Shown here piece after piece: positions 7,359 through 19,263 of a stretch of DNA of 64,000 nucleotides (the first letter of the stretch is position 1; every line of letters starts with the position of its first letter). The stretch comes from Actinomyces weissii (GTDB lineage Bacteria > Actinomycetota > Actinomycetes > Actinomycetales > Actinomycetaceae): the NCBI RefSeq assembly GCF_016598775.1, contig NZ_CP066802.1:806001-870000 (forward strand). Direction: 5' to 3'. Below the pieces are notes generated by a model. The model ran no database searches and was not told the DNA's origin. It worked only from the letters and a program-made list of their open reading frames with translations. The position numbers were made by a program, and so were the translations under genes.

Positions 7359-8861
7359 ATGAGGGCCGTGCGGCCCGCACCGGGCCGCTACTCTTTTTTC
7401 GTGCCGATCTTTCTGCCTGCTGCCGTCCGTGGGACCGTTGACCTCACCCATGCGGAGACGGAGTGGCTCCACCGGCTGGTCGCCGACTGGCAGCTGATCT
7501 CAGACCTGTCGGTCGCTGACCTGGTGCTGTGGGTGCCGTCCCGTTCCCGCCGTTTTATCGCTATCGGCCACTGCCGTCCGTCCACCGGGGCCACCGTCCA
7601 CCTGGACGACGTCGTGGGCCGTAAGCTGCCAGCCGCCCGGGAGGCCGCCCTGCTGGAGGCGCTGACCACCGGCGAGATCCAGGTGTCCGCGGAGCCTTTC
7701 TGGACCGGGCAGGCCTCGGTGCTGGAGGAGTACGTGCCGGTGCGCATGGCGGGTGAGGTGATCGCGGTCATGACCCGGGAGAGCTCGGTGGGAGCGATCC
7801 GGGCGGGGCGCCTGATGGACGAGGCGCAGGAGTCCTTGGCTGCGGACCTGTGCCGGATGGTCGCTGAGGGCAGCTTCCCGATCCAGGGGGCGGGCACCAC
7901 GCTGCGCCACGGGACCCCCCGGGTCTCTGACGGCTTCATCCGCCTGGACGCTGACGGACGGGTCGTCTCCAGCAGCCCCAACGCCACCTCCTGCTTCCAC
8001 CGGCTCGGGGTGCGGGGGGCCATGGAGGGCCTGCTGCTGGCGGAGGAGGTCACCACGATCATCCCGGAGCGCACCCAGGTCGATGAGACCCTGGCCGTGG
8101 TGCTGATGGGGCGGCAGGCCTGGCTCACGGAGGTGGAGGCCGGGGGCGTGTTCCTGGCGGTGCGGGCGGTGCCGCTGAGGAGCGGTGCCCAGCGCTCTGG
8201 GGCCCTGCTGCTGGTGCGGGACGTCACGGAGATCCGCCAGCGCGAGCAGGTGCTGCTGAACAAGGACGCCACCATCCGGGAGATTCACCACCGGGTCAAG
8301 AACAACCTGCAGACGGTCTCGGCCCTGCTGCGGATGCAGGGGCGCCGGGCCACGAACGAGGAGACCCGGGAGGCGCTGGCTGAGGCGGAGCGGCGGGTGG
8401 CGACCATCGCCACGGTGCACCAGGCGCTGAGCCAGAACGTGAACGAGCAGGTGGACTTTGACGAGGTCTTTGGGCAGGTCCTGCGGATGGCGGCCTCCGT
8501 GGCCACTCCCACCGGCCAGGTCGCCACCAGCATTGAGGGGTCCTTCGGCACGATCGACGCCGACACGGCGCAGGCCCTGGCCACGGTGCTGGCCGAGCTG
8601 GTCACGAACGCCGTGGAGCACGGCTTCTCGGGCCGGGACGGTAAGGTGACGGTGCGGGCCCAGCGGGAGGCGGACGGCCAGCTGGTGGTGCACGTGATCG
8701 ACGACGGCGAAGGGGTGCAGGCGGGCAGGATCATGACCGGCCTGGGCACCCAGATAGTCAAGACGCTGGTGCGGGGGGAGCTGCGCGGCACCATCGACTG
8801 GCTCCCGGCAGAGGGTGGCGGCACCGACGTCGTGATCCGGGCCCGGCTCAAGGCCCAGTGA
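7359..8861 (+). CDS. pdtaS: PdtaS-like sensor histidine kinase (HWE/HisKA_2 type)
   Basis: A soluble two-component kinase of 500 residues. Residues 20-150 form a GAF-like domain ('VADWQLISDLSVADLVLWV'). Residues 190-300 form a PAS-like domain. The HisKA_2 phospho-acceptor box 'IREIHHRVKNNLQTVSALL' is near residue 307. The ATP-binding domain follows, with N-box 'ELVTNAVEHGF' and G-box 'DDGEGV'. In mycobacteria PdtaS phosphorylates PdtaR, an ANTAR RNA-binding antiterminator; no pdtaR-like gene is in this window. The start is ATG 7359; GTG at 7401 is an in-frame alternative. There are no membrane helices, so sensing is cytoplasmic. Confidence 0.88.
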   Translation: MRAVRPAPGRYSFFVPIFLPAAVRGTVDLTHAETEWLHRLVADWQLISDLSVADLVLWVPSRSRRFIAIGHCRPSTGATVHLDDVVGRKLPAAREAALLEALTTGEIQVSAEPFWTGQASVLEEYVPVRMAGEVIAVMTRESSVGAIRAGRLMDEAQESLAADLCRMVAEGSFPIQGAGTTLRHGTPRVSDGFIRLDADGRVVSSSPNATSCFHRLGVRGAMEGLLLAEEVTTIIPERTQVDETLAVVLMGRQAWLTEVEAGGVFLAVRAVPLRSGAQRSGALLLVRDVTEIRQREQVLLNKDATIREIHHRVKNNLQTVSALLRMQGRRATNEETREALAEAERRVATIATVHQALSQNVNEQVDFDEVFGQVLRMAASVATPTGQVATSIEGSFGTIDADTAQALATVLAELVTNAVEHGFSGRDGKVTVRAQREADGQLVVHVIDDGEGVQAGRIMTGLGTQIVKTLVRGELRGTIDWLPAEGGGTDVVIRARLKAQ

Positions 8862-9084
8862 GAGCCAGCCGGTCAGCGGGACCGGTAGCGACCTGTTTAA
8901 GGTGTCGCAGACGGCTTAACGCCGTGGCCACGGTGCTGGAGCGCTAGCTGGCGGTCTCAGGTGCTGGCTGCCGGGCCGGTGGTGGAGGATAGCGACGACG
9001 GGGTAGTGTCGGCTGTCAGGGCCGTTCAGGGGCCTGGAGCGGTCTCAGGGGCCTGGAGCGGTCTCAGGGGCTGGGGGCGTCGCC
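8862..9084. repeat. Convergent spacer with a 19-bp tandem repeat
   Basis: The 19-base unit AGGGGCCTGGAGCGGTCTC occurs at 9028-9046 and 9047-9065, and a third partial copy begins at 9066. The repeats lie just behind the whiB stop. No terminator hairpin with a T-run was seen. Confidence 0.7.
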
Positions 9085-9333
9085 TCAGGAGGAGCGGCGG
9101 GCGCGGGCGGCACGGCGCTTGAGGGAGCGGCGCTCGTCCTCGCTCATGCCGCCCCAGACGCCAGCGTCCTGCCCGTTCTCCAGGGCCCACTTCAGGCAGG
9201 TCTCGGCCACCTCGCAGGTGGCGCACACGGCCTTGGCCTGGGTGATCTGGGCGATGGCCGGGCCGGTGTTACCGATCGGGAAGAAGATCTCGGGGTCGAC
9301 GTTGAGACATGCTGCCTTGCTACGCCAGTCCAT
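9085..9333 (-). CDS. whiB1: WhiB-family iron-sulfur transcription factor (WhiB1-like)
   Basis: 82 residues starting 'MDWRSKAACLNVDPEIFFP'. Four cysteines expected to hold a 4Fe-4S cluster are present: AAC, then 'AVCATCEVAETC' (C-x2-C-x5-C). The WhiB turn 'GVWGGMSEDERR' and a basic C-terminal tail follow. The sequence order is closest to WhiB1, which binds the sigma factor region 4 and responds to nitric oxide in mycobacteria. The start is placed at 9333, behind a GAAGGGATTCCC ribosome-binding region, which gives the usual WhiB length. Sub-family assignment is by memory of the mycobacterial sequence. Confidence 0.9.
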   Translation of the reverse strand: MDWRSKAACLNVDPEIFFPIGNTGPAIAQITQAKAVCATCEVAETCLKWALENGQDAGVWGGMSEDERRSLKRRAARARRSS

Positions 9334-9715
9334 GGGAATCCCTTCGGGTCGGTTCTTCAGGAATCGCTGCCACGAGAACGGCTTGGGGTGGGCGTCTCGG
9401 GCGCGTCGGGACAACTTTCACACGCGCTCACAGGCTTAACAAGACTCCAGGGCTGAGACCTGCGACCAACCCCCGGTGGTGCTGGTCACAGCAGATGGGG
9501 CGGCTGTTCCTCTGGCTGGGGCTATTCCCTGGGACGCTTGGGACAAGTCGGTGCGGGCTGGTTCCGGGGCGGGTGCGGTCCGGGATAATTGTTCGGTTGA
9601 CTTGACCAAATTGTTATGTAGGCCTGTCGTCCCACCTCGGCCGCAGCTGCTGCTCCTGCCTCCTGTCCTTGCGTCGGTAGCAGCCGTGGCGGCACTGTTG
9701 CTGGAGACGGCGGCC
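9334..9715. other. Region upstream of whiB
   Basis: 382 bases with no supportable gene. It should contain the whiB promoter, read leftwards. An AT-rich patch at 9584-9620 (including GGTTGACTTGACCAAATTG on the plus strand) stands out in otherwise GC-rich DNA and is the likely promoter region; exact boxes could not be assigned. Confidence 0.4.
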
Positions 9716-12700
9716 TCAGTCCGGGACGCCGACCTGCACGGGCACAGCCGTTCCTCTGCGCACGAGCACGCCCCGGCCGGGCAGGGTGAGACGGCGGGGG
9801 TCCACCGCCCCACGTAGGTTCAGCCCCGCCAGCTGGGAGCTGGGTCCGATCCCCGGCCACAGCACCACCAGCTCTGCCCGCTCCCGCAGCAGGTGCACCG
9901 GACCCCGGTAGGTGGCCAGGGCCCGTTCGGTGGTGGCTGAGGCCAGCACCCGGGCACCCTGGTTGATGGCCTGCTCTGCCTGCAGGCTGAGCTCGCTGTC
10001 TGCCTGGTCGAGGTCGTCGAAGACCAGTGCCCGTCCCTCCAGAGCCTGGGCCAGGGCACGCAGGGTGGTGCTGCGCCCCGAGCCCGCCGGGCCCACCACC
10101 AGCACGCTGCCTTTGGTCGAGGCCACCACGGGGGCGGCGTAGTCCCCACCGACCGCCCAGCTGCCTTCAGGCAGCTCGCGCAGCCGCACCTGGGACGGCA
10201 GGGGCAGCAGCCGCAGGGGGCCCGGCGGGCGGGACAGCCCTGGTCTCTCCTGCTGCTGGCTCGTGGCCTCGGCGGCTGGCGCGGGCTGGGGGGCTTCCGA
10301 ACGCTCTCGCCAGCCGGAGTGCCCCGGGCCGGGACCTTCTTCTCCTGCCTGCGGATGCTGGCTCGTGTCCTCGGCGGCTGGTGCGGGCTGCAAGGTGTCT
10401 GGCGTCTCCGGTCGACTGTGGTGCCCCGGACCGGGACCGTCCAGCCCTGTCTGCCTGGCCTGCGTCGTCGGGACTGCCTGCTCACCCTGCCCTGGCCGCT
10501 CACCTTGCCAGGCGGGGCGGGTCTCGGAGGGATTTGGCAGCAGCACCTGGCAGGCCAGCGGCTCCTCGTTGTCCAGCAGCACGCCCCGACCTGGCCCTTT
10601 CCCCGTCAGCACGCCTCGGGGCAGCCCGGCTGAGGCCGCCTGGAAGGGCTGGCTGGCCCCGAGCACGAGACTGAGCCCCAAGGACCCTGCCCAGCGGGTG
10701 GTCGCGGCGCTGAGCGGGGCAGCGAGCACCAGTGCCGTCCCGAAGGCCGGGGCCGCGCGCAGCAGGGCACCCAGGAGGCTGACCCCCTCCCCACCGCCCA
10801 GCTGCTCGTCCACGGCCGCCAGCACGTGGTCGACGTCGTCCACGGCCAGCAGCCCACCAGCCAGCGCCCCACCGGCTGCCAGCTGCAGCAGGCGGGTCAG
10901 ACGGCGCGGGTCGTCCAGCCCGACCACTGTGCCCACGCTACTGCGCTCCCCGCAGACGTCCGTATGCTCCTGCACCCCCGGGAGCGTCCCTACCACGTGC
11001 ACCGTCATACCGGCGCCCAGCGCGGCCAGGCACGCTGAGTCCAGGGCGGTGGACCGGCCCGAGCCCGCCGAGCCCAGCACCAGCAGCGGACGTTCCGGCT
11101 GCCAGCGCCACCAGCCCAGCCGCTGCTCCTCAGGCAGGTCGGTACGCGCCAGCAGCAGCCCCCGCCCGGCATCGGGCGGCTGCCCGACGGGGCGACACAG
11201 CCGGGCGGGCAGCGGCTCCGCCCAAGGCCGCCAAGGACTGGGCAGGCCCGCAGCCGCCTCTTGCACCGCCTGCACCAGGGCGCCCAGCTCGGCCTCGTCA
11301 CCGCACCAAGGTACCCGGTGGGGCTGGCGGTCCCCGGCCAGGAGGAAGGTGCCGGGACGGCGGGGCAGCCGGAAGGCGCCGTCGTGGCCCAGCAGGTCGC
11401 GGGAGTCCTGCGGATCCAGCACCCGCAGGCAGATGCGCAGGCTCGTGTTGGCCCGGATGCTTGGGCTCAGGCCCTCGCCGGGACGCTGGGAGGCCAGTAC
11501 CAGGTGTATGCCCAGGCTGCGTCCCTGGGCGGCCAGCCGCACCAGGGTGTCCAGCACCTCCGGGTGCTGCTTGGCCATGGTCGCGAACTCGTCGACGACA
11601 ACCACCAGGCGGGCCGGTACCTCCGGCGCGGGCAGCCCGGCCAGGTCCTTGGCCCCGTGCTGGGCCAGCAGGCGCTCGCGGCGCCGGACCTCCGCCTCCA
11701 TTGAGGCCAGGGCCCGGATGGTGCCCGCCCCGTCCAGGTCCGTGAGCACCCCGGCCGTGTGCGGCAGGTGGGCCAGGGGCCCGAAGGCGGCCCCGCCCTT
11801 GTAGTCCACCAGCACGAAGGACAGGGCACTTGGCGGCACTCTCAGGGCCAGCTGGGTGATCCAGGACAGCAGCAGCTCGGACTTGCCGGAGCCGGTGGTG
11901 CCCGCCACCAGGGCGTGGGGGCCGTCAGTCACCAGGTCCACCTCCGCGCCCGCCGTGGCGGAACCGCCCAGCTGGGCCCGCAGGCTGGGGCAGCCTGCCG
12001 GGTACAGCGCCCAGCGGCCGCGCACGCTAGCGCTGTCGGTGCCCTCCACGACGTCGTCCAGGTGCCGGGCGGGCAGGTCGCCGCCAGCATCAGCGCCGTC
12101 GTGGGCTGCCTGGGCGCGCAGGCTCTTGACGACCGCCGGCGGCAGGCCCGCCAGCTGGGCTACCGCGGGCCACCAGGCCGGACCGAGCCTAGGCGGGGCA
12201 GAGACCACCTCCACCACCCGTAGCGCGCTGGCAGGCAGCTCCGCCCCCGCGGCGGCCAGCAGCAGCGCCTCACAGCCCGGCCGGGGACCAGCCGCAGGCT
12301 CCGGGGACTGGGAACCGCTGTCCGGGCTGCTGGATGGCCCAGATGCTGCCCCAGCCGACACCCCGGTTGCTACCCCGGCCACCAGTCCGCGCTGCCGCCC
12401 CCAGCGCAGGCGCAGCCCCGAGGCCACAGCCTCCACCTGCACGTCCTGGGTGGCCAGCACCTGCCCGACCCACCAAGCCAGTGCCTCCCGACAAGCAGGA
12501 CCGTGCAGCGCCACCCGGTCGCCGTCGGAGAGGAACAAGGGCTGCGCCCCAGCCGCGTCCAACCAGGCCGCCAGCTCCGGGGCCTGCGGGCCGTCCGCCC
12601 TGCTCCCGCCGGGCCAGCCAGCCCCTTGGGAGCGGGCTGCCACCAGCAGCAGCACCTGGCTGGGCTGGGGAACCAGACGCCGGGACCTGCGTGTGGCCCT

Positions 12701-13405
12701 GGCTCGGGAACCGGTAAAGCGCCCAACCGGGCGACGCCCCCAGCCCCCGGGGCCTGGTCCGCTACGCCTTGGGTCCCGCCCGCTGCCCACCCCCTGCCGG
12801 GGACCCCCACCGCGCAGGGAACCGCGTAGCGCAGGCAGCAGCCGAACCGCCATCAGGACCATGAAGGGCAGCCCGGTCAGCAGACCCAACCGAGCCCCCA
12901 GCCCCTGGGGACGCAGCACCATCAGCACCAGGGAGGTGCCTAGGGTGGCCGTCAGCACCAGGCCCAGCAGCAGCGTCCCCCAGGATCGCCCACTGGCCTC
13001 GTGGGGCGTGGCCAGGTCCAGGGTGGTGGGCCGCCTTCGCAGCTGCAAGGTGCTCGCCCCCAGCCGCAGGCACGTCCCTGCAGACAGCTGGCGCTCGCGG
13101 CGCAGGCGCCTGGTTCTGTGTGGGGTGCGGTGGACGGTGTGCGCCTGCCGGGCTCTGGCAAAGCGGACACCGTTAGCGGAACCGGGGTCACGGAAGCTCA
13201 CCCGGCTGCTGCCGCAGCGCGCGGCCAAGTGGTTGCGTGAGACCAGCAGGTCGTTTGGCAAGTGCTGGCGTCCCAGCCGGCACCAGCCGCGACCCCGTAG
13301 CGGTACCACCCCGCCTGCGTCCGGCCCGTCCAGCACCGCCAGGTGCCAGGAGGCACGCAGGGTGTCGACCGCACCCTCGGCCAGGGCCGTGGCCTGTGGC
13401 TCCAT
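9716..13405 (-). CDS. FHA-domain FtsK/SpoIIIE (EccC/EssC-like) ATPase
   Basis: 1,229 residues. The N-terminal FHA domain (about 20-95) shows 'RLGRQHLPNDLLVSRNHLAA' and 'DPGSANGVRF'. Two membrane helices lie at about 142-185. Three P-loop modules follow, as in type VII secretion motors. The first, near residue 500, has a canonical Walker A 'GTTGSGKS' and Walker B 'LVVVVDEFATMA'. The second (near 777, 'GSAGSGRST') and third (near 1103, 'GPAGSGRST') carry arginine in place of the Walker lysine. Low-complexity linkers rich in Pro, Gln and Glu separate the last modules. FHA domains bind phosphothreonine. No WXG100 substrate, EccB, EccD or mycosin gene lies nearby, so the partner system is elsewhere or absent. 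Membrane-anchored, ATPase end in the cytoplasm. Confidence 0.9.
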   Translation of the reverse strand: MEPQATALAEGAVDTLRASWHLAVLDGPDAGGVVPLRGRGWCRLGRQHLPNDLLVSRNHLAARCGSSRVSFRDPGSANGVRFARARQAHTVHRTPHRTRRLRRERQLSAGTCLRLGASTLQLRRRPTTLDLATPHEASGRSWGTLLLGLVLTATLGTSLVLMVLRPQGLGARLGLLTGLPFMVLMAVRLLPALRGSLRGGGPRQGVGSGRDPRRSGPGPGGWGRRPVGRFTGSRARATRRSRRLVPQPSQVLLLVAARSQGAGWPGGSRADGPQAPELAAWLDAAGAQPLFLSDGDRVALHGPACREALAWWVGQVLATQDVQVEAVASGLRLRWGRQRGLVAGVATGVSAGAASGPSSSPDSGSQSPEPAAGPRPGCEALLLAAAGAELPASALRVVEVVSAPPRLGPAWWPAVAQLAGLPPAVVKSLRAQAAHDGADAGGDLPARHLDDVVEGTDSASVRGRWALYPAGCPSLRAQLGGSATAGAEVDLVTDGPHALVAGTTGSGKSELLLSWITQLALRVPPSALSFVLVDYKGGAAFGPLAHLPHTAGVLTDLDGAGTIRALASMEAEVRRRERLLAQHGAKDLAGLPAPEVPARLVVVVDEFATMAKQHPEVLDTLVRLAAQGRSLGIHLVLASQRPGEGLSPSIRANTSLRICLRVLDPQDSRDLLGHDGAFRLPRRPGTFLLAGDRQPHRVPWCGDEAELGALVQAVQEAAAGLPSPWRPWAEPLPARLCRPVGQPPDAGRGLLLARTDLPEEQRLGWWRWQPERPLLVLGSAGSGRSTALDSACLAALGAGMTVHVVGTLPGVQEHTDVCGERSSVGTVVGLDDPRRLTRLLQLAAGGALAGGLLAVDDVDHVLAAVDEQLGGGEGVSLLGALLRAAPAFGTALVLAAPLSAATTRWAGSLGLSLVLGASQPFQAASAGLPRGVLTGKGPGRGVLLDNEEPLACQVLLPNPSETRPAWQGERPGQGEQAVPTTQARQTGLDGPGPGHHSRPETPDTLQPAPAAEDTSQHPQAGEEGPGPGHSGWRERSEAPQPAPAAEATSQQQERPGLSRPPGPLRLLPLPSQVRLRELPEGSWAVGGDYAAPVVASTKGSVLVVGPAGSGRSTTLRALAQALEGRALVFDDLDQADSELSLQAEQAINQGARVLASATTERALATYRGPVHLLRERAELVVLWPGIGPSSQLAGLNLRGAVDPRRLTLPGRGVLVRRGTAVPVQVGVPD

Positions 13406-16907
<3,502 letters not shown>

Positions 16908-17056
16908 GGGGCGTTACGGCACGGGGCCTTGACTACAGCCCGGACCGTTCTTGGCTGCTTCCCGGAAGGCCGGGCTGCCGCCCAGCCTGTCCTTTGGTGG
17001 GCAGGCCGGGGCGCTGCCCTCGCTCACCGGGTCAGCGTCCATCTGGCTAGCACGAC

Positions 17057-17085
17057 GGAGCCCCCTCCGCAGGGGAGGGGGCTCC
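17057..17085. terminator. Bidirectional terminator hairpin
   Basis: A perfect 12-bp stem (GGAGCCCCCTCC at 17057-17068 with GGAGGGGGCTCC at 17074-17085) and 5-base loop. It lies between the convergent ends of ligA and the L,D-transpeptidase gene. No T-run follows, which is common in high-GC actinobacteria. Confidence 0.75.
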
Positions 17086-17102
17086 ACGCCAGGAACCGGC
17101 GG

Positions 17103-18731
17103 TCACCAGTGGCTGACCACCACGGTGCCGATATCCGTCCAGTCGTAGTACCACTTGGCGGTGGACACGGGCATGTTCACGCAGCCGTGTGACCCGGAGT
17201 AGCCGAAGCTACTGCGCCAGGGGGCCCCGTGCAGGGCGTAGCTGCCGTGCCAGTAGGTCACCCAGGGCACGTCCGGGGTCTCGTAGGTGGTGCCGTCGGC
17301 GTTGAGGCCGCGCATCGTCTGCTTCTCGTACTTCAGGTACACGTTGTAGGTGCCGGCGACCGTGGGGGTCTCCGGGGCTCCGTCAACCATGGCCTCGGGC
17401 CCGCGTACCACCTTGGCTCCCTCATAGGCCATGACGGTCTTGGTGGAGAGGTTCACCTCCACCCACTTCTCACCCGGGGCGGCCTGGTAGGCCAGGTGCT
17501 CGGCACCGGGGTCCACGGTGCGGTCCTGCCAGGTGGCCTTCTCAGCGGTGACCTCGAAGGTGCCCGAGTAGGGCTGCTTGCTGCTGAGCGCCTGCACGAT
17601 GGCCTGGCTGAGGGCCTCCGTGTTGGAGACGGTCTGGCCGTCCACGGCGTGTACCGAGATCGCCAGCACGGTGCCGGAGGGGCTGAGGTTCCGCTTGCCG
17701 TGGACGGGCTCGGTGTTGACCTCCTCGGCCTGCTCGTTGACCCAGCTGGTGACGGCGGCGCCGTCTACGTCTACGGAGAGCCTGCCGTCCTCCCCGGGCT
17801 GGACCTTGACCCAGGAGGCCTTGGTGGCGGTGTCGGCGGTGAAGGTGTCCTCGCCGTCAGCGGTGCTGAGCGTGACCTCGCTGGCGATGCGCGCGTTGGC
17901 CTCGTCCACTGCGGCCTGGGCGTCGGCGTCGGTGATCTCCGGGTCCTTCTGGGTGAAGGTCATGACGACCTCTGAGGAGGTGAGCGTGGTGGCCGCCTGC
18001 TGGGCGGCGGCGTTCAGCTCGGCTGGGTCCAGGGACATGCCCGTGGTACCAGGCTGCACCGTGAAGCCCTGTCCGTCCGCAGCCAGGGCCACGGAGGCGT
18101 TCTTGGCTACTACGGCGTCGGCGGGGATCAGGCTCTGGGCGTAGCTGGCGGCCTGGTCGGCGTCGTTGGTCGCGACGACGGCGATGGCCTGGCTCCCGAA
18201 CAGCGCCTTGAAACGGTTGAGCACAGAGTGGTTCGGTGCCAGGGCGGCGTCGGCGGTGGCCTCGGCGTCAACCTGGGTGCCCAGGTCCGCCAGGGTGGCG
18301 TCACCGGAGACGTCACCGCTGACCTTGATCTTGACGGCCTCGGCCCGGGAGCCGACGAGCTCCACGATCTCCTGGCGGCTGAGCCCGGCCACGTCGCTGC
18401 CGGAGATGGAGGTGCCGGGCAGGGCGACGCCAGAGTAGTGGTGGGCGTAGGCCGCCCCGCCCACGCCTGCGGCCAGGAGCACGGCCGCGGCGGCACCAGC
18501 CAGCCACAGCAGGGTCCTCCTGCGTCGTCCGGCGGGGTCGTGCGCGTCGGCGGCCTCCCCGGGCTGGGCCACTGGGGCCAGGGTGGGGGGCAGGTCGGAG
18601 GTGGTGCCGCCCAAGGCCGCGTTGGTGCCGAAGACAGGGGCGTCCGGGAAGGGGCGGGGGGCGGGGGAGGATCCCAAGGCAGCGCTATCCGGGCTGGTGC
18701 TCAGCTGCTTCGCGTTGCTGTTCTTCGGCAC
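17103..18731 (-). CDS. L,D-transpeptidase (YkuD) with PG-binding domains
   Basis: Forms 3-3 cross-links in peptidoglycan or attaches proteins to it, outside the membrane. A cytoplasmic tail is followed by a membrane anchor near residues 75-100 ('LLWLAGAAAAVLLAAGVGGA'). Two or so repeats of the PG_binding_4 type follow (about 110-370), for example 'GTSISGSDVAGLSRQEIVEL'. The catalytic YkuD domain is at the C-terminus: 'GSYALHGAPW' and 'GYSGSHGCVNMPVSTAKWYY', with the active cysteine in HGCVNM near residue 515. 542 residues. GTG start at 18731 preceded by AGGATGG. The architecture matches actinobacterial YkuD/VanW-like proteins. Confidence 0.9.
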   Translation of the reverse strand: MPKNSNAKQLSTSPDSAALGSSPAPRPFPDAPVFGTNAALGGTTSDLPPTLAPVAQPGEAADAHDPAGRRRRTLLWLAGAAAAVLLAAGVGGAAYAHHYSGVALPGTSISGSDVAGLSRQEIVELVGSRAEAVKIKVSGDVSGDATLADLGTQVDAEATADAALAPNHSVLNRFKALFGSQAIAVVATNDADQAASYAQSLIPADAVVAKNASVALAADGQGFTVQPGTTGMSLDPAELNAAAQQAATTLTSSEVVMTFTQKDPEITDADAQAAVDEANARIASEVTLSTADGEDTFTADTATKASWVKVQPGEDGRLSVDVDGAAVTSWVNEQAEEVNTEPVHGKRNLSPSGTVLAISVHAVDGQTVSNTEALSQAIVQALSSKQPYSGTFEVTAEKATWQDRTVDPGAEHLAYQAAPGEKWVEVNLSTKTVMAYEGAKVVRGPEAMVDGAPETPTVAGTYNVYLKYEKQTMRGLNADGTTYETPDVPWVTYWHGSYALHGAPWRSSFGYSGSHGCVNMPVSTAKWYYDWTDIGTVVVSHW

Positions 18732-18963
18732 GGTTCCATCCTGTCCGTGAGGCGTGGGTGCACGGATACCGGGCGAGAACTTGGCAGGCTCGGTTCCCTC
18801 ACTAGGACAATGACAGTGGGGGCTGGCGTTTCTGTCAATCGTTCCTACTGCCCATGCCCTGTGATATCTCGCATGACGGTTTCCAGGAATACGGCTTGCG
18901 TGCTACCTGGTCTCAGCCTGGGGCGAGAGCGCAGGGGCTTTGCATCTGGATAGACTGCGGCCC

Positions 18964-19263
18964 ATGTCTGCAATCTCCAAGGACGAGGTCGCCCGCGTCG
19001 CGGCGCTCGCACGTGTGTCGCTGAGCGAGGAGGAGGTGGCGCGCCTGGCCGGAGAGCTCGACGACGTCGCCTCATCCTTCGCCCGGGTCACCAGTGTGGT
19101 GACGCCCGAGCTGCCTGCCACCTCCCACCCGGTCCCCTTGAACAACGTCCTGCGCGAGGACGTGCCCGGCCCCACCCTGGACGTGGAGGAGCTGCTGGCC
19201 GGCGCCCCCGCCGCGGAGGACTCGATGTTCCTGGTGCCCCAGATCCTGGGGGAGGAGGCCTGA
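18964..19263 (+). CDS. gatC: Asp/Glu-tRNA amidotransferase subunit C
   Basis: 99 residues starting '[20 protein letters not shown]', the classic GatC N-terminus. '[15 protein letters not shown]' and the C-terminal '[14 protein letters not shown]' follow. GatC ties GatA to GatB in the amidotransferase that turns misacylated Glu-tRNA(Gln) or Asp-tRNA(Asn) into Gln- or Asn-tRNA. The start at 18964 is chosen over an upstream one at 18940 by family alignment. A TAGACT -10-like box lies only about 10 bases before the ATG, so the transcript may be nearly leaderless. Stop overlaps the gatA start (TGATG). Confidence 0.93.
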   Translation: MSAISKDEVARVAALARVSLSEEEVARLAGELDDVASSFARVTSVVTPELPATSHPVPLNNVLREDVPGPTLDVEELLAGAPAAEDSMFLVPQILGEEA

